DNA of 64,000 nucleotides. Origin: Shouchella rhizosphaerae (GTDB lineage Bacteria; Bacillota; Bacilli; Bacillales; Bacillaceae_D). Below the pieces are notes generated by a model that saw nothing but the letters and a program-made list of their open reading frames with translations, made no database searches and was not told the origin of the DNA. The stretch is taken from NCBI RefSeq assembly GCF_900142675.1, contig NZ_FRBS01000003.1:186001-250000 (forward strand), in the 5' to 3' direction. This document shows, piece by piece, positions 1 through 7,792 of the stretch (within the stretch, counting starts at the first letter, position 1; each line of letters begins with the position of its first letter). The position numbers were made by a program, and so were the translations under genes.

Positions 1-537
1 CATTGTCCGCGCCTGGACTGGCGATGTTTGCGTCCGCAACAACAAGTCCTCTGTTACATAAAACGAATCCTGCATATCTCTTGCCGGGTGGTCTTTTGGC
101 AAATTCATTGCTTCAAAGTTGTAATAATCCGTTTCAATTTCTGGCCCTTCCCCAATCGAAAAACCAAGCCCTAAAAAGATTTCTTCGATTTCCGTGACAA
201 CCGCAGTCAATGGGTGAATCGCGCCTTGAAGCGCCGGGCGACCTGGCAACGTCACGTCGATTGATTCTTGTTCAAGCTGCTGTTTAATCGCAGCTTCTTG
301 AAGTTTTTTACTTTTTTCATCCAATTTGTTTTTGATTTCATCACGCACTTCATTGGCGAGGGCACCAATAATTGGGCGTTCTTCCGCTGACAATTTCCCC
401 ATGCCGCGAAGGACTTCGGTAATCGGCCCCTTTTTCCCTAAATAGGCAACGCGAATCGCTTGAATATCTTGCTCTGATTTCGCTACCTCGGCTTTGTCCA
501 ACGCCTCATGCTTTAATGCCGTTAGCTGTTCTCGCAT
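1..537 (-). CDS. pheS: Phenylalanine-tRNA ligase alpha subunit, N-terminal part (3' end outside window)
   Basis: Cytoplasmic alpha subunit of the alpha2-beta2 phenylalanyl-tRNA synthetase, which charges tRNA-Phe. The visible 179 codons run from [18 protein letters not shown] through the coiled-coil arm (about residues 1-85) into the start of the catalytic core ([20 protein letters not shown], then [10 protein letters not shown]), a family hallmark. The ATG at 535-537 follows AGGAGG by seven bases. The gene runs off the window start, so the class II motifs 2 and 3 are not seen. The T-box leader directly upstream shows regulation by uncharged tRNA-Phe. pheT presumably follows outside the window. 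Confidence 0.95.
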   Translation of the reverse strand, partial: MREQLTALKHEALDKAEVAKSEQDIQAIRVAYLGKKGPITEVLRGMGKLSAEERPIIGALANEVRDEIKNKLDEKSKKLQEAAIKQQLEQESIDVTLPGRPALQGAIHPLTAVVTEIEEIFLGLGFSIGEGPEIETDYYNFEAMNLPKDHPARDMQDSFYVTEDLLLRTQTSPVQARTM

Positions 538-570
538 GGCAATGCCTCCTTGTATCCTTTCTTTCCTTTT

Positions 571-810
571 AAACAATAAAAAAAGCCTTCTACTCCCTAA
601 AAAGGGACGAAAGCTCCGTGGTACCACCCTTCGTTTGCACTTGCTAAAAAAGTGCAACTTCATTGTCCATAACGGCTCTAAACCGGGAACATCTTTTAGA
701 GATGCCAGCTCAAGAGTGAATTCGGCCCATCCTACCATAGAAACGCTTCCAGTCTTTGGCATTCCCTCCCTGAAAGGCGGTTTTAAGCTTACTACTCTCT
801 ATCAACGCTT
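571..810 (-). promoter_or_regulatory. T-box leader of pheS, Phe (UUC) specifier
   Basis: On the minus strand the conserved T-box AAGGGTGGTACCACGGAG lies at 615-632, followed by a terminator stem with a T7 run (577-614). Stem I begins with AGAGAGT near 796-802. It pairs with ACTCT, which is preceded directly by TTCA, so the specifier codon is UUC (complement of 718-720), matching the phenylalanine enzyme downstream. Uncharged tRNA-Phe would stabilise the antiterminator. Confidence 0.92.
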
Positions 811-839
811 TTTATCCTATACAATTACGATTGCTTTTT

Positions 840-868
840 ATTATAATCAATTGCCACACAAGCTGCAA
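840..868 (-). promoter_or_regulatory. Predicted sigma-A promoter of the pheS leader
   Basis: Minus-strand TTGCAG (863-868), a 17-base spacer and a perfect TATAAT (840-845), about 35 bases ahead of T-box stem I. It lies just outside the stop codon of the upstream methyltransferase gene. Confidence 0.65.
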
Positions 869-870
869 GC

Positions 871-1611
871 TTAACTTTTCAAGGCAAATAGCAAAATACC
901 GGCAGCTACAGAAACGTTTAATGATTCTGCTTTCCGGTTTTGGCGGATAAATAGGTTCTCCGTAGCAGCATCCAACAAATGGCTTTGCACGCCTTCCCCT
1001 TCATTTCCAAGCAAAAGCGCAAACTGTTCTTGGGAGTGGAACTGATCATGTGGCGTAGCATCCTGTAAAGATGTTCCGTAAACCGGAATACCACTTTCTT
1101 TGAGCGCCTCTATCCAGGTAACTAGATCGCCCATATAAACAGGTAAATGAAACAATGCCCCTTGTGTTGCTCGGATCACTTTTGCATTAAATAAATCAGC
1201 ACAACCACTGCCTAAAACAACTCCTGCTGCATCAGCAGCCAATGCCGTGCGGATAATCGTTCCGACATTGCCTGGGTCTTGAACCCGGTCAAGAAGAACA
1301 AACCGCCCTTTCAACCGTTCTGGGGTATGCCACTGTTTTTTTTGACATACAGCTACAATGCCTTGAGGGCTTTTCGTTTCCGATAACTCCTTCATGACGG
1401 CTTCAGAAACGCCTATGCATTCCCCGGGAAATAAGCTTGCATCGTCTGCAGTCGTAAGCACCGTTTCTACTTTCCAATCTGATTTCCACGCTTCTTCAAC
1501 TAAATGTTCCCCTTCTATTAAAAACCGTCCTGTCTGGTCACGTCCTTTTTTGCTATGTAATTTTTTCCATGCTTTAATACGTTCATTTTTGACTGATTCT
1601 ATCCGTTTCAT
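871..1611 (-). CDS. SpoU/TrmH-family RNA 2'-O-ribose methyltransferase (YsgA-like)
   Basis: Predicted SAM-dependent 2'-O-methyltransferase acting on rRNA or tRNA. The 246-residue protein has an N-terminal substrate-binding domain (RFLIEGEHLVEEA, about 29-41) and a SPOUT knot. The knot motifs are NVGTIIRTA (115-123, with the motif 1 Asn and Arg), LLLGNEGEGV (199-208) and LNVSVAAGILLF (231-242). An earlier in-frame ATG at 1683 exists, but MKRIESVKNER at 1611 follows an AAAGGGG ribosome site and matches the family start. It lies next to pheS as B. subtilis ysgA does. The exact target nucleotide cannot be read from sequence. Confidence 0.9.
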   Translation of the reverse strand: MKRIESVKNERIKAWKKLHSKKGRDQTGRFLIEGEHLVEEAWKSDWKVETVLTTADDASLFPGECIGVSEAVMKELSETKSPQGIVAVCQKKQWHTPERLKGRFVLLDRVQDPGNVGTIIRTALAADAAGVVLGSGCADLFNAKVIRATQGALFHLPVYMGDLVTWIEALKESGIPVYGTSLQDATPHDQFHSQEQFALLLGNEGEGVQSHLLDAATENLFIRQNRKAESLNVSVAAGILLFALKS

Positions 1612-1736
1612 GACCAATGGCCCCTTTTTATGCTGTTGTCGACATTTACTAACAGAATAGCTTGTTTTCGATTTATAATCCACCTTAGTTCGGGAATACT
1701 ACTAGTCGATTCACCATTTTAAAGGGGGTTATTTCA

Positions 1737-1946
1737 TTGAGCTTTAATTTGCGCAACGCGATTATGGCGAATATACAAGGCAGTTCCCAACAAGAAGTCG
1801 AAGCAACAATCGTCGATGCCATGGAAAGTGGCGAAGAAAAAATGTTGCCGGGACTTGGCGTGCTTTTTGAAGTCTACTGGAAACATGCAGATGAATCCCA
1901 AAAAGACGAGCTTTGTGCTGAAATTAGCAAAGGGCTTAATGAATAA
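1737..1946 (+). CDS. sspI: Small acid-soluble spore protein SspI
   Basis: Minor small acid-soluble spore protein made in the forespore. The 69-residue sequence (MSFNLRNAIMANIQGSS, then EKMLPGLGVLFEVYW) has the SspI family signature and length. The start is TTG, eight bases after AAAGGGGG, and there is no better ATG. It is one of few plus-strand genes and faces away from the methyltransferase gene. An AATACTA box near 1696 resembles a sigma-G -10, but I see only a poor -35, so forespore control is inferred mainly from the family. Confidence 0.93.
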   Translation: MSFNLRNAIMANIQGSSQQEVEATIVDAMESGEEKMLPGLGVLFEVYWKHADESQKDELCAEISKGLNE

Positions 1947-1976
1947 GCGAGCAGGATTTTCCTGTTCGCTTTTTTC
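1946..1976 (+). terminator. Rho-independent terminator of sspI
   Basis: The stem AGCGAGCAGG/CCTGTTCGCT (one G-T pair) is followed by T6 and starts at the sspI stop codon. Confidence 0.85.
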
Positions 1977-2064
1977 ATAATCGCTTTAGTCAAGGACAGC
2001 AGCTTGTATAATAAACGGGCGTGCTGTCCCATACACTAGACTATTACAGTGGAAGGAGCGACCA

Positions 2065-2253
2065 ATGGCAATGATTTTACGTTGGGGATTTTCTCTAATC
2101 GCACTCTGCTTAATTGTCTATGGACTCTTCTTTATGTTCGCTCACCCAATTGACCAATTTGGGTTAAGAGGATTTCGCCATTTTTTGTTTTTGCTTCATG
2201 TTAGCATTTTCTTATATGGAGTAGATATCGTCCGCAATGAGCTCACAAGATGA
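2065..2253 (+). CDS. Small two-helix membrane protein, unknown function
   Basis: A 62-residue hydrophobic protein with two predicted membrane spans (about 8-26 and 38-56), separated by HPIDQFGLRGFRH. I do not recognise a family. The ATG follows GGAAGGAG with normal spacing, which supports translation. It stands alone between sspI and a convergent minus-strand gene. No promoter motif is convincing. It could be a sporulation or envelope small protein, but nothing in the sequence proves that. Confidence 0.55.
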   Translation: MAMILRWGFSLIALCLIVYGLFFMFAHPIDQFGLRGFRHFLFLLHVSIFLYGVDIVRNELTR

Positions 2254-2273
2254 TATTTTTGAATATTCTACAT

Positions 2274-2561
2274 TCATCCGCTCATCCACACTACATTAAG
2301 CAAGATAGCGAGTATGAGCACACTTGCGCCAATTAAGAGCCACGGTGCAAGCTTCCACTTGCCAGTCTCCCCTTTTGCAAGAGACACCAAACTAACAATT
2401 GCGCTTGCCACTAGAACAACAACGGCAATGGTGCCGACCGCGCTCGTTGTGCTTGGCAAAAGTCGCAACGCATAGCCTGTAGTGAGCAAGAGTGCAAAGG
2501 CAATAAACAACACAAGCGAAATAATCGCGAGAAAGAATGACCATTTCCCGAACTTATTCAT
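2274..2561 (-). CDS. Small membrane protein, unknown function
   Basis: A 95-residue protein starting MNKFGKWSFFLAIISLVLF, with three predicted membrane spans (about 7-30, 36-57 and 70-92). The reading frame stays open further upstream, but the ATG at 2561 follows GGGAGGAACAGA and the N-terminal Lys-rich segment fits a first transmembrane helix. It lies 16 bases after the M42 peptidase stop and is probably co-transcribed with it. Function unknown. It convergently faces the small plus-strand gene at 2065. Confidence 0.6.
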   Translation of the reverse strand: MNKFGKWSFFLAIISLVLFIAFALLLTTGYALRLLPSTTSAVGTIAVVVLVASAIVSLVSLAKGETGKWKLAPWLLIGASVLILAILLNVVWMSG

Positions 2562-2577
2562 TCTGTTCCTCCCGTTT

Positions 2578-3645
2578 TTAAGCGAATGTGATGTTTTTAA
2601 CCGTTTCCCCATCCAACCGTTTAACCAACTCAACGAGCAGTTTAACCGTGTTGTTGTAATCATCTCGATGAAGTAAACCTGCGTGCGTATGGATGTAGCG
2701 AGTTGCAATCGTAATCGACAAAGCCGGAACGCCATTGGCAGTTAAATGGATGGCGCCTGCATCGGTCCCTCCTCCTGGAATGGTGTCATATTGGAAAGGA
2801 ATGTTGTTTTCCTCTGCTGTTTTCACAACAAAATCCCTTAGGTTTTTATGGCCAATCATCGAAGCGTCGTATAAAATAATTTGCGGGCCAGCTCCAAGCG
2901 TGCCTTCGCCCTTCGTATTCGGCGTATCTGCGCCAACACCAACATCAATGGCAAAGCCGATGTCTGGCTGTATCGCATGTGCGCTCGTTTTTGCCCCACG
3001 CAAACCGACTTCCTCTTGTATCGTTCCAACTCCGTAGACAACATTGGGGTGTTCGACGTCGTGTAATGATTTAAGGACGTCAATGGCGATGGCGCAGCCA
3101 ATACGATTATCCCATGCTTTGGCCATCAACAACTTCTCATTTTTCATCACTGTAAATTCGCACACAGGCGCAATCGGGTTACCAGGCTTGACACCAAACT
3201 CTAGTGCTTCTTCTTTTGATGTGGCGCCAATATCGATAAACATGTCCTCAATCTCGACTGGTTTTTTCCGTGCTTCTGGGGACAGCACGTGGGGCGGTTG
3301 AGAACCGATAACACCAGGAATCGGCCCGTTGTCTGTGATGACTGTTACACGGCTGGCTAGCAAAACTTGGCCCCACCAGCCGCCGATGGTTTGGAAACGC
3401 ACAAATCCTTTTTCATCAATGCTTTTCACCATAAACCCAATTTCATCTAAGTGGCCAGCGACCATAATTTTTGGCCCATCGGCATTGCCCGTTTTTTTTG
3501 CAATCAAACTGCCCAAATGGTCCGTTTCCACAGAATCGGCAAAAGGAGCAATATATGACTTCATGACGTCCCGTGCTTCTTTTTCAAAACCGGAAACCCC
3601 GTTTGCATCAGTTAGCGCTTTTAGCATTTGCAATTGTTGATCCAA
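2578..3645 (-). CDS. ysdC: M42-family metallo-aminopeptidase (YsdC-like)
   Basis: Cytoplasmic cobalt/zinc aminopeptidase of the M42 (glutamyl aminopeptidase / tetrahedral aminopeptidase) family. The 355 residues carry the metal ligands in order: [10 protein letters not shown] (His near 65), [10 protein letters not shown] (Asp near 179), [10 protein letters not shown] (catalytic Glu near 209), FAIDVG, and [10 protein letters not shown] near the C-terminus. Members are often misnamed endoglucanases. The start is TTG, nine bases after AAGGAG. It is divergent from ysdB, as expected for the ysdB-ysdC neighbourhood. Confidence 0.92.
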   Translation of the reverse strand: MDQQLQMLKALTDANGVSGFEKEARDVMKSYIAPFADSVETDHLGSLIAKKTGNADGPKIMVAGHLDEIGFMVKSIDEKGFVRFQTIGGWWGQVLLASRVTVITDNGPIPGVIGSQPPHVLSPEARKKPVEIEDMFIDIGATSKEEALEFGVKPGNPIAPVCEFTVMKNEKLLMAKAWDNRIGCAIAIDVLKSLHDVEHPNVVYGVGTIQEEVGLRGAKTSAHAIQPDIGFAIDVGVGADTPNTKGEGTLGAGPQIILYDASMIGHKNLRDFVVKTAEENNIPFQYDTIPGGGTDAGAIHLTANGVPALSITIATRYIHTHAGLLHRDDYNNTVKLLVELVKRLDGETVKNITFA

Positions 3646-3743
3646 ATTGTTCCACTCCTTTTATGAATTCCTTCCTAGTATAGCGAAAACACCAGCAGCC
3701 AACAAATTTTTAAAAGCCAAATAGAAACTTTTATTAATAAAAG

Positions 3744-3770
3744 TGAAACCTTTTTTGTTGTAGAGCCGTA
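3744..3770 (+). promoter_or_regulatory. Sigma-W-type promoter upstream of ysdB
   Basis: Plus-strand TGAAAC at 3744-3749 and CGTA at 3767-3770 with a 17-base, T-rich spacer, 40 bases before the GTG start. This fits the extracytoplasmic-function sigma-W consensus TGAAAC-N16/17-CGTA and the known sigma-W link of ysdB. Confidence 0.75.
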
Positions 3771-3809
3771 TATATTGAAAACCATTATGCCAAAAAGGGG
3801 GTTTAGCCC

Positions 3810-4211
3810 GTGCTCGTCCTAATCTTCCGGCTACTGATAGTAGCTACCATTGTTGTCATTTCCTATAGTTTAATAAAATATACATTGCAGCCTGAACGAA
3901 AGCTAAAAAAAGCCCAGAACGCGCATCAGTTTTATTTTTTGGACGATAGCACGAATGTGCGCAAAAATTTCCAACTCACATTTAAAGGAATTATGTTTGA
4001 AGGAGAGAAGTATTTAGAGGCGACAAAGGAATCATTTGAAGTCGTTCGCGTTTATATAAAAGCAGATACAGATAGACTCCGCGGCTTAACTTTTTCTGAC
4101 TTCCATTTTATTGAAGAAGAAGTCCTCTTACGTTATCCAGAGGCGACAATTGAATGGGCATCACCGATTAAAGAGTTTATGAAACAAGCAAAACAGCCTG
4201 AGGAGCGCTAG
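3810..4211 (+). CDS. ysdB: Sigma-W pathway protein YsdB
   Basis: A 133-residue protein with one N-terminal membrane segment (about 3-22, ILFRLLIVATIVVISYSLI-like) and a cytoplasmic domain containing KNFQLTFKGIMFEGEKYLE (about 52-70). This matches the YsdB family, described in B. subtilis as a sigma-W pathway protein of unknown biochemical role. The GTG start follows AAAGGGGG. The upstream sigma-W-type promoter agrees with the name. The last codons and stop lie inside a hairpin (4201-4224), after which a possible dispersed repeat copy begins. Confidence 0.88.
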   Translation: MLVLIFRLLIVATIVVISYSLIKYTLQPERKLKKAQNAHQFYFLDDSTNVRKNFQLTFKGIMFEGEKYLEATKESFEVVRVYIKADTDRLRGLTFSDFHFIEEEVLLRYPEATIEWASPIKEFMKQAKQPEER

Positions 4212-4224
4212 GATTAGCGCTCCT
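4201..4224 (+). terminator. Hairpin overlapping the ysdB stop codon
   Basis: Perfect nine-base arms AGGAGCGCT/AGCGCTCCT around a six-base loop. The 5' arm encodes the last YsdB codons and part of TAG. No T-run follows, so it is a terminator stem without a tail, or the tail was lost when the adjacent repeat arrived. Confidence 0.6.
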
Positions 4225-4345
4225 CCTGTACTGTCAACACATGTTCGCATACGTTGTGTTTTCGCAGCTCTTTGTTCCGACACAAACGTCAAGTTCTATT
4301 CGCTACTTCCCTTTCCTCGTCTAGCAAGTGAGATTGAGGATGGCG
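4225..4345 (+). repeat. Diverged copy (A) of the intergenic hairpin-associated repeat
   Basis: Read on the minus strand, this segment contains TAGACGAGG, GCGAATAGAA and AACGTATGCGA in the same order and spacing as CAGACGAGG, GCGAATAGAA and GACGTATGCGA in the copy at 25483-25606. Its end (CCTGTACTG) directly abuts the ysdB hairpin. Divergence is high, so this is the least certain copy together with that at 20090. Confidence 0.45.
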
Positions 4346-4364
4346 ACTACCTCCATTCCTCGAT

Positions 4365-5891
4365 CTATTCCGCTTTTCGGTAGCCAATGTTGGCCCGCAC
4401 TTTCACTTCTGCGTATTTGGCATCGTCCCGTTTTTTAGACAACAACGTCCCTACTATGCCGCCGATAAAGCCAATCGGAACAGAAATAATGGCCGGGTTC
4501 GTTAATGTAATAAGCGGTTCCGCCGTAATAAATGCATCGCCTGTCGGCGATAGCACATTCGGGCTGATTGCAACGAGTATTAAAGCTGAGAACAAGCCTG
4601 ACAACATTGCTGTTACGGCACCAGCCGTGTTGAACCTTTTCCAGTAGATAGTGTAAACAATAACAGGCAAGTTGGCGCTTGCAGCCACACAGAAAGCAAG
4701 GGCAACGAGAAAGGCGACATTCATATTTTGCGCAAACAGCGCCAACACAATCGATAGACCCGCAACTGTAACCGAAGCTATTCGCGCTGCCACAACTTGT
4801 TGCTTCTCCGTAATTTTTCCTTTTTTGATGATTTGCCCATAAATATCGTGGGCAAACGCCGAAGCGCCTGAAAGCACGAGCCCTGCTACAACTGCTAGAA
4901 TCGTGGCAAAAGCGACAGCAGCGACAAAAGACATAAACAAATCGCCACCAAGACGTTCTGCTAATAATGGAGCCGCCATATTTCCAGCTGGATTGGCAGC
5001 CATAATATCGGTAGAACCAACAAATGCAGCAGCACCGAATCCAAGGAAAATCGTTAGAATATAAAAGATTCCGACAATCCAAGTTGCAGTAACAACGGAA
5101 CTACGCGCTGTCTTTGCATCCTTTACGGTAAAAAAGCGCATCAGAATATGTGGCAAGCCTGCCGTCCCTAAAACGAGAGCGAGCATGAGCGAAATGGAGT
5201 CAAGGGGAGCTCTCCCTTGCATTCCAGGATGCAGGAACCCTTCTTCTTGAGAAGCGCCAACAGAGGCAAACATGTCTAATAGGTTAAAGTTAAACCGGAC
5301 CAACACCATGATCGAAATCGCCGCAGTCGCGACCATTAGCAATGTAGCCTTAACAATTTGCACCCAACTTGTCGCTGTCATTCCGCCAAACAACACATAA
5401 ATGGTCATCATAACGCCCACTAACAGCACAGCGTATGTATATGGAATTTGAAACAACAATTGAATGAGCGCTCCAGCCCCCACCAATTGGGCGATCATGT
5501 AGAAAATCACGATTGTAATCGTGCTCCCTGCAGCAACACCACGGACTTTCCTCGCATCAAAACGAGAATGGATCATGTCAGCAAGCGTATATTTCCCTAA
5601 GTTCCGAAGTGGTTCTGCCACCACAAACATCACAACCAAGTAGGCAACTAGATAGCCAATACTGTAAAAGAACCCGTCAAAGCCAAACAAAGCAATGGCA
5701 CCGGCTATCCCTAGAAACGAGGCTGCAGACAAGTAATCACCTGCAATCGCAAGCCCGTTTTGCCAGCCAGTCAAACCGCCTCCAGCTGTGTAAAATTCAC
5801 TTGCTGTCTTTGTCCGTTTCGCCGCATAGTAAGTGATGACAAGCGTCAGTATAACGATCGCTAGAAATAGTGAAATGACAGTAATGTTCAT
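4365..5891 (-). CDS. Sodium:solute symporter, ActP/YwcA-type (acetate or short-chain acid uptake)
   Basis: A 508-residue integral membrane protein of the SSS family with 13-14 hydrophobic segments. The N-terminal YAAKRTKTASEFYTAGGGLTGWQNGLAIAGDYLSAASFLG region and the QLVGAGALI and TAGLPHILMRFFTVKDA motifs are typical of cation/acetate symporters (ActP, YwcA). It follows a DUF485 gene with a four-base overlap, the pair arrangement seen for yjcH-actP and ywcB-ywcA. The substrate is inferred from the family. With ackA in the same window, acetate exchange is plausible. It sits between rplT and ysdB, interrupting the usual gene order. Confidence 0.88.
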   Translation of the reverse strand: MNITVISLFLAIVILTLVITYYAAKRTKTASEFYTAGGGLTGWQNGLAIAGDYLSAASFLGIAGAIALFGFDGFFYSIGYLVAYLVVMFVVAEPLRNLGKYTLADMIHSRFDARKVRGVAAGSTITIVIFYMIAQLVGAGALIQLLFQIPYTYAVLLVGVMMTIYVLFGGMTATSWVQIVKATLLMVATAAISIMVLVRFNFNLLDMFASVGASQEEGFLHPGMQGRAPLDSISLMLALVLGTAGLPHILMRFFTVKDAKTARSSVVTATWIVGIFYILTIFLGFGAAAFVGSTDIMAANPAGNMAAPLLAERLGGDLFMSFVAAVAFATILAVVAGLVLSGASAFAHDIYGQIIKKGKITEKQQVVAARIASVTVAGLSIVLALFAQNMNVAFLVALAFCVAASANLPVIVYTIYWKRFNTAGAVTAMLSGLFSALILVAISPNVLSPTGDAFITAEPLITLTNPAIISVPIGFIGGIVGTLLSKKRDDAKYAEVKVRANIGYRKAE

Positions 5892-6223
5892 AAACCCGCC
5901 CCTTCTTTCCTGTCAGTGTCTTGCTCGCTTACTACCTTTTCAGCTAGCTTATCAAACCGCGCTGATTTTTTTACATACAAAATGCAAAACGTCCATGTCA
6001 TAATAAATTGCGCAATTGCAAGCACCCATGCCCATGTGATTTCGCCAATAACCGGCGTTTCCAAAACAGTGGTATAAACGGCGAGTACTGGCAAGGAAAA
6101 GTAAAAGACCATAAAAAATAGAATACTAGGCACTAAAAACGCTTTTTTCTTTTTCATCAGCTCCGCAAAGGATGCGCTTTTCGTTATGCGCTCATACTCC
6201 GTTTCGCCTTTTTTTCGTGGCAT
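5888..6223 (-). CDS. DUF485 membrane protein, partner of the symporter
   Basis: A 111-residue DUF485 protein with two membrane segments (about 33-55 and 68-91). The early ERITKSASFAELMKKKKAFLVPSILFFMVFY stretch is typical of the YjcH/YwcB family, whose genes precede ActP-type symporters. The ATG follows AGGAGGGG. The last four bases overlap the symporter start, which implies translational coupling. Its exact role (assembly or modulation of the transporter) is not established. Confidence 0.88.
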   Translation of the reverse strand: MPRKKGETEYERITKSASFAELMKKKKAFLVPSILFFMVFYFSLPVLAVYTTVLETPVIGEITWAWVLAIAQFIMTWTFCILYVKKSARFDKLAEKVVSEQDTDRKEGAGL

Positions 6224-6365
6224 ACTGCTTCCCCTCCTACGTTTATCAGTATGTCATTATCATATGAAAACGCTACCATATTGTCAATTACAAACTTTCT
6301 GCAAATAGACTTTACTCATAAAACAACGTTGTTTTCAGTCGTATTCTTAAAATCGTGACGAACAC

Positions 6366-6400
6366 ACAAAAAAGCAGCCAATGTAATCGTTGGCTGCGTG
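6366..6400 (-). terminator. Terminator of the infC-rpmI-rplT operon
   Basis: Minus-strand GCAGCCAA stem (6374-6381 with 6390-6397) followed by a T-rich tail, six bases after the rplT stop. Confidence 0.85.
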
Positions 6401-6405
6401 TGTTT

Positions 6406-6765
6406 TTAGCTATTTAAGCTTTCTTTTGCTTTATCAGCAAGTTGAGCAAATGCTTTTTCATCGTTAACTGCTAGATCAGCAAGCATTTTGCGGTTAACGT
6501 TAATTTCAGCTAGCTTCAGGCCATGCATTAAACGGCTATAAGACAGGCCATTTAAGCGTGCAGCTGCATTGATACGCGTGATCCAAAGTTTGCGGAAATC
6601 ACGTTTCTTCTGACGGCGATCACGGTATGCATATTGCAAAGATTTCATGACCTGGCCTTGTGCTGATTTAAAAAGCGTATGCTTCGAACCGTAGTAACCT
6701 TTTGCTAATTTTAATACTTTTTTACGACGACGACGAGCGACATAACCGCCTTTTACTCTTGGCAT
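6406..6765 (-). CDS. rplT: 50S ribosomal protein L20
   Basis: L20, an early-assembly 23S rRNA-binding protein of the large subunit. The 119 residues ([25 protein letters not shown] start; [11 protein letters not shown]-like ending) have the family length and the very basic N-terminus. It is the third gene of the infC operon. In low-GC Gram-positives L20 also represses this operon by binding the infC leader, a candidate for which is present upstream. The ATG follows AAGGAGGG. Confidence 0.98.
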   Translation of the reverse strand: MPRVKGGYVARRRRKKVLKLAKGYYGSKHTLFKSAQGQVMKSLQYAYRDRRQKKRDFRKLWITRINAAARLNGLSYSRLMHGLKLAEINVNRKMLADLAVNDEKAFAQLADKAKESLNS

Positions 6766-6795
6766 CGCAAATCCCTCCTTAATCTATCCGAACAG

Positions 6796-6999
6796 TTATT
6801 TTTTCTTGTATGTGAGCATTTGATGAATGCGTTTAAAATCTCCAGAATGCACAATTGCCGCTTTGCGGAGTTTGCGTTTTTGTTTCTGTGATTTATGGCG
6901 GAACATATGGCTTGTATAAGCATGTGAGCGCTTAAGCTTGCCAGTTCCTGTTTTCTTAAAACGCTTAGCAGCGCCTCGGTGTGTTTTCATTTTAGGCAT
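6796..6999 (-). CDS. rpmI: 50S ribosomal protein L35
   Basis: A 67-residue basic protein, [23 protein letters not shown] at the start, with family-typical length and sequence. It lies between infC and rplT with short gaps, so the three are one transcript. The ATG follows AAGGAGG. Confidence 0.97.
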   Translation of the reverse strand: MPKMKTHRGAAKRFKKTGTGKLKRSHAYTSHMFRHKSQKQKRKLRKAAIVHSGDFKRIHQMLTYKKK

Positions 7000-7030
7000 A
7001 ACGACGTCCTCCTTTAACTAATTCCTGCCC

Positions 7031-7549
7031 TTATTTCTCGGTTTTAGGTGCCATAACGAGAAACATGCTGCGGCCTTCCATTTTTGGGCGGGCCTCAATC
7101 GTTGCGATGTCCTCGCATTCTTTTGCGAGACGTTCAAGTACGTCACGTCCGATTTGTGAGTGCGTAATTGCACGACCACGGAAACGAATGGATGCTTTCA
7201 CCTTATCGCCTTTTTCTAGGAATTTACGGGCATTGCGAAGCTTTGTATTAAAGTCATTGGCTTCAATCGTCGGACTTAAACGTACTTCTTTGATTGTAAT
7301 AACTTTTTGATTTTTGCGCGCTTCTTTTTCTTTCTTTTGCTGTTCATAGCGATATTTCCCGTAATCCATAATCCGGCAAACAGGCGGTTTTGCATTTGGC
7401 GCCACACAGACAAGGTCAAGATTTACTCTTTGTGCCATTTCCAGTGCTTCATGCTTTGACTTGACGCCGATTTGGTCGCCGTTGGCGCCAACCAGACGTA
7501 CTTCACGAGCCCGAATCCCTTCATTGACCAACATGTCCTTGCTAATAAT
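7031..7549 (-). CDS. infC: Translation initiation factor IF-3, predicted AUU start
   Basis: IF-3 binds the 30S subunit and checks initiator codon pairing. The N-domain holds [22 protein letters not shown], the linker [21 protein letters not shown], and the C-domain the [14 protein letters not shown] and [12 protein letters not shown] motifs. The first ATG (7534) has no well-placed ribosome site. GGAGGT at 7555-7560 is five bases before ATT (7547-7549), which begins [10 protein letters not shown], like the N-terminus of Bacillus IF-3. I therefore annotate the rare AUU start (172 residues), which allows self-control of IF-3 synthesis. Confidence 0.93.
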   Translation of the reverse strand: MISKDMLVNEGIRAREVRLVGANGDQIGVKSKHEALEMAQRVNLDLVCVAPNAKPPVCRIMDYGKYRYEQQKKEKEARKNQKVITIKEVRLSPTIEANDFNTKLRNARKFLEKGDKVKASIRFRGRAITHSQIGRDVLERLAKECEDIATIEARPKMEGRSMFLVMAPKTEK

Positions 7550-7554
7550 GAGCC

Positions 7555-7735
7555 ACCTCCAGTGGATTTTGTGATGCAGCTAAAGCAATTAACGCGTCTA
7601 AACGTGAAAAAAGTGTGGACGCACGGCACCCACACTTAATCAGCATTTTAACAAACTGACGGTTTCTAACCTGGCAACCAATGTCGTACAGGTGAGAAGC
7701 GGGCGCTTCTTCTTGCTCTATTAACTAACACAAGA
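7555..7735 (-). promoter_or_regulatory. L20-type ribosomal protein leader of infC with attenuator
   Basis: The long infC 5' region on the minus strand contains an AAGTGTGG/CCACACTT stem (7611-7618 with 7630-7637) followed by a T6 run. Upstream are segments (GCGGGCTTCTCACC-like, near 7690-7710) that could form the alternative L20-binding fold. This is the arrangement of the L20 leader in Bacillus, where excess L20 favours termination. Fold details were not computed. Confidence 0.75.
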
Positions 7736-7792
7736 CGTATCTTACCATGGTGAATGGTTCCTGTCAATGCACGTTGCTGAATTTTGCCTGCA

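Noticed and set aside
494-874. Plus-strand frame across the pheS leader
   Set aside because: It runs opposite a well-defined T-box leader and has no ribosome site.
1690-1703. Sigma-G promoter for sspI
   Set aside because: An AATACTA -10 is present, but no acceptable -35 at 17-18 bases, so not listed as a feature.
4435-5082. 215-codon minus-strand frame inside the symporter gene
   Set aside because: Cys-, Tyr- and Arg-rich composition in the +1 frame of a clear transporter gene; no start context.
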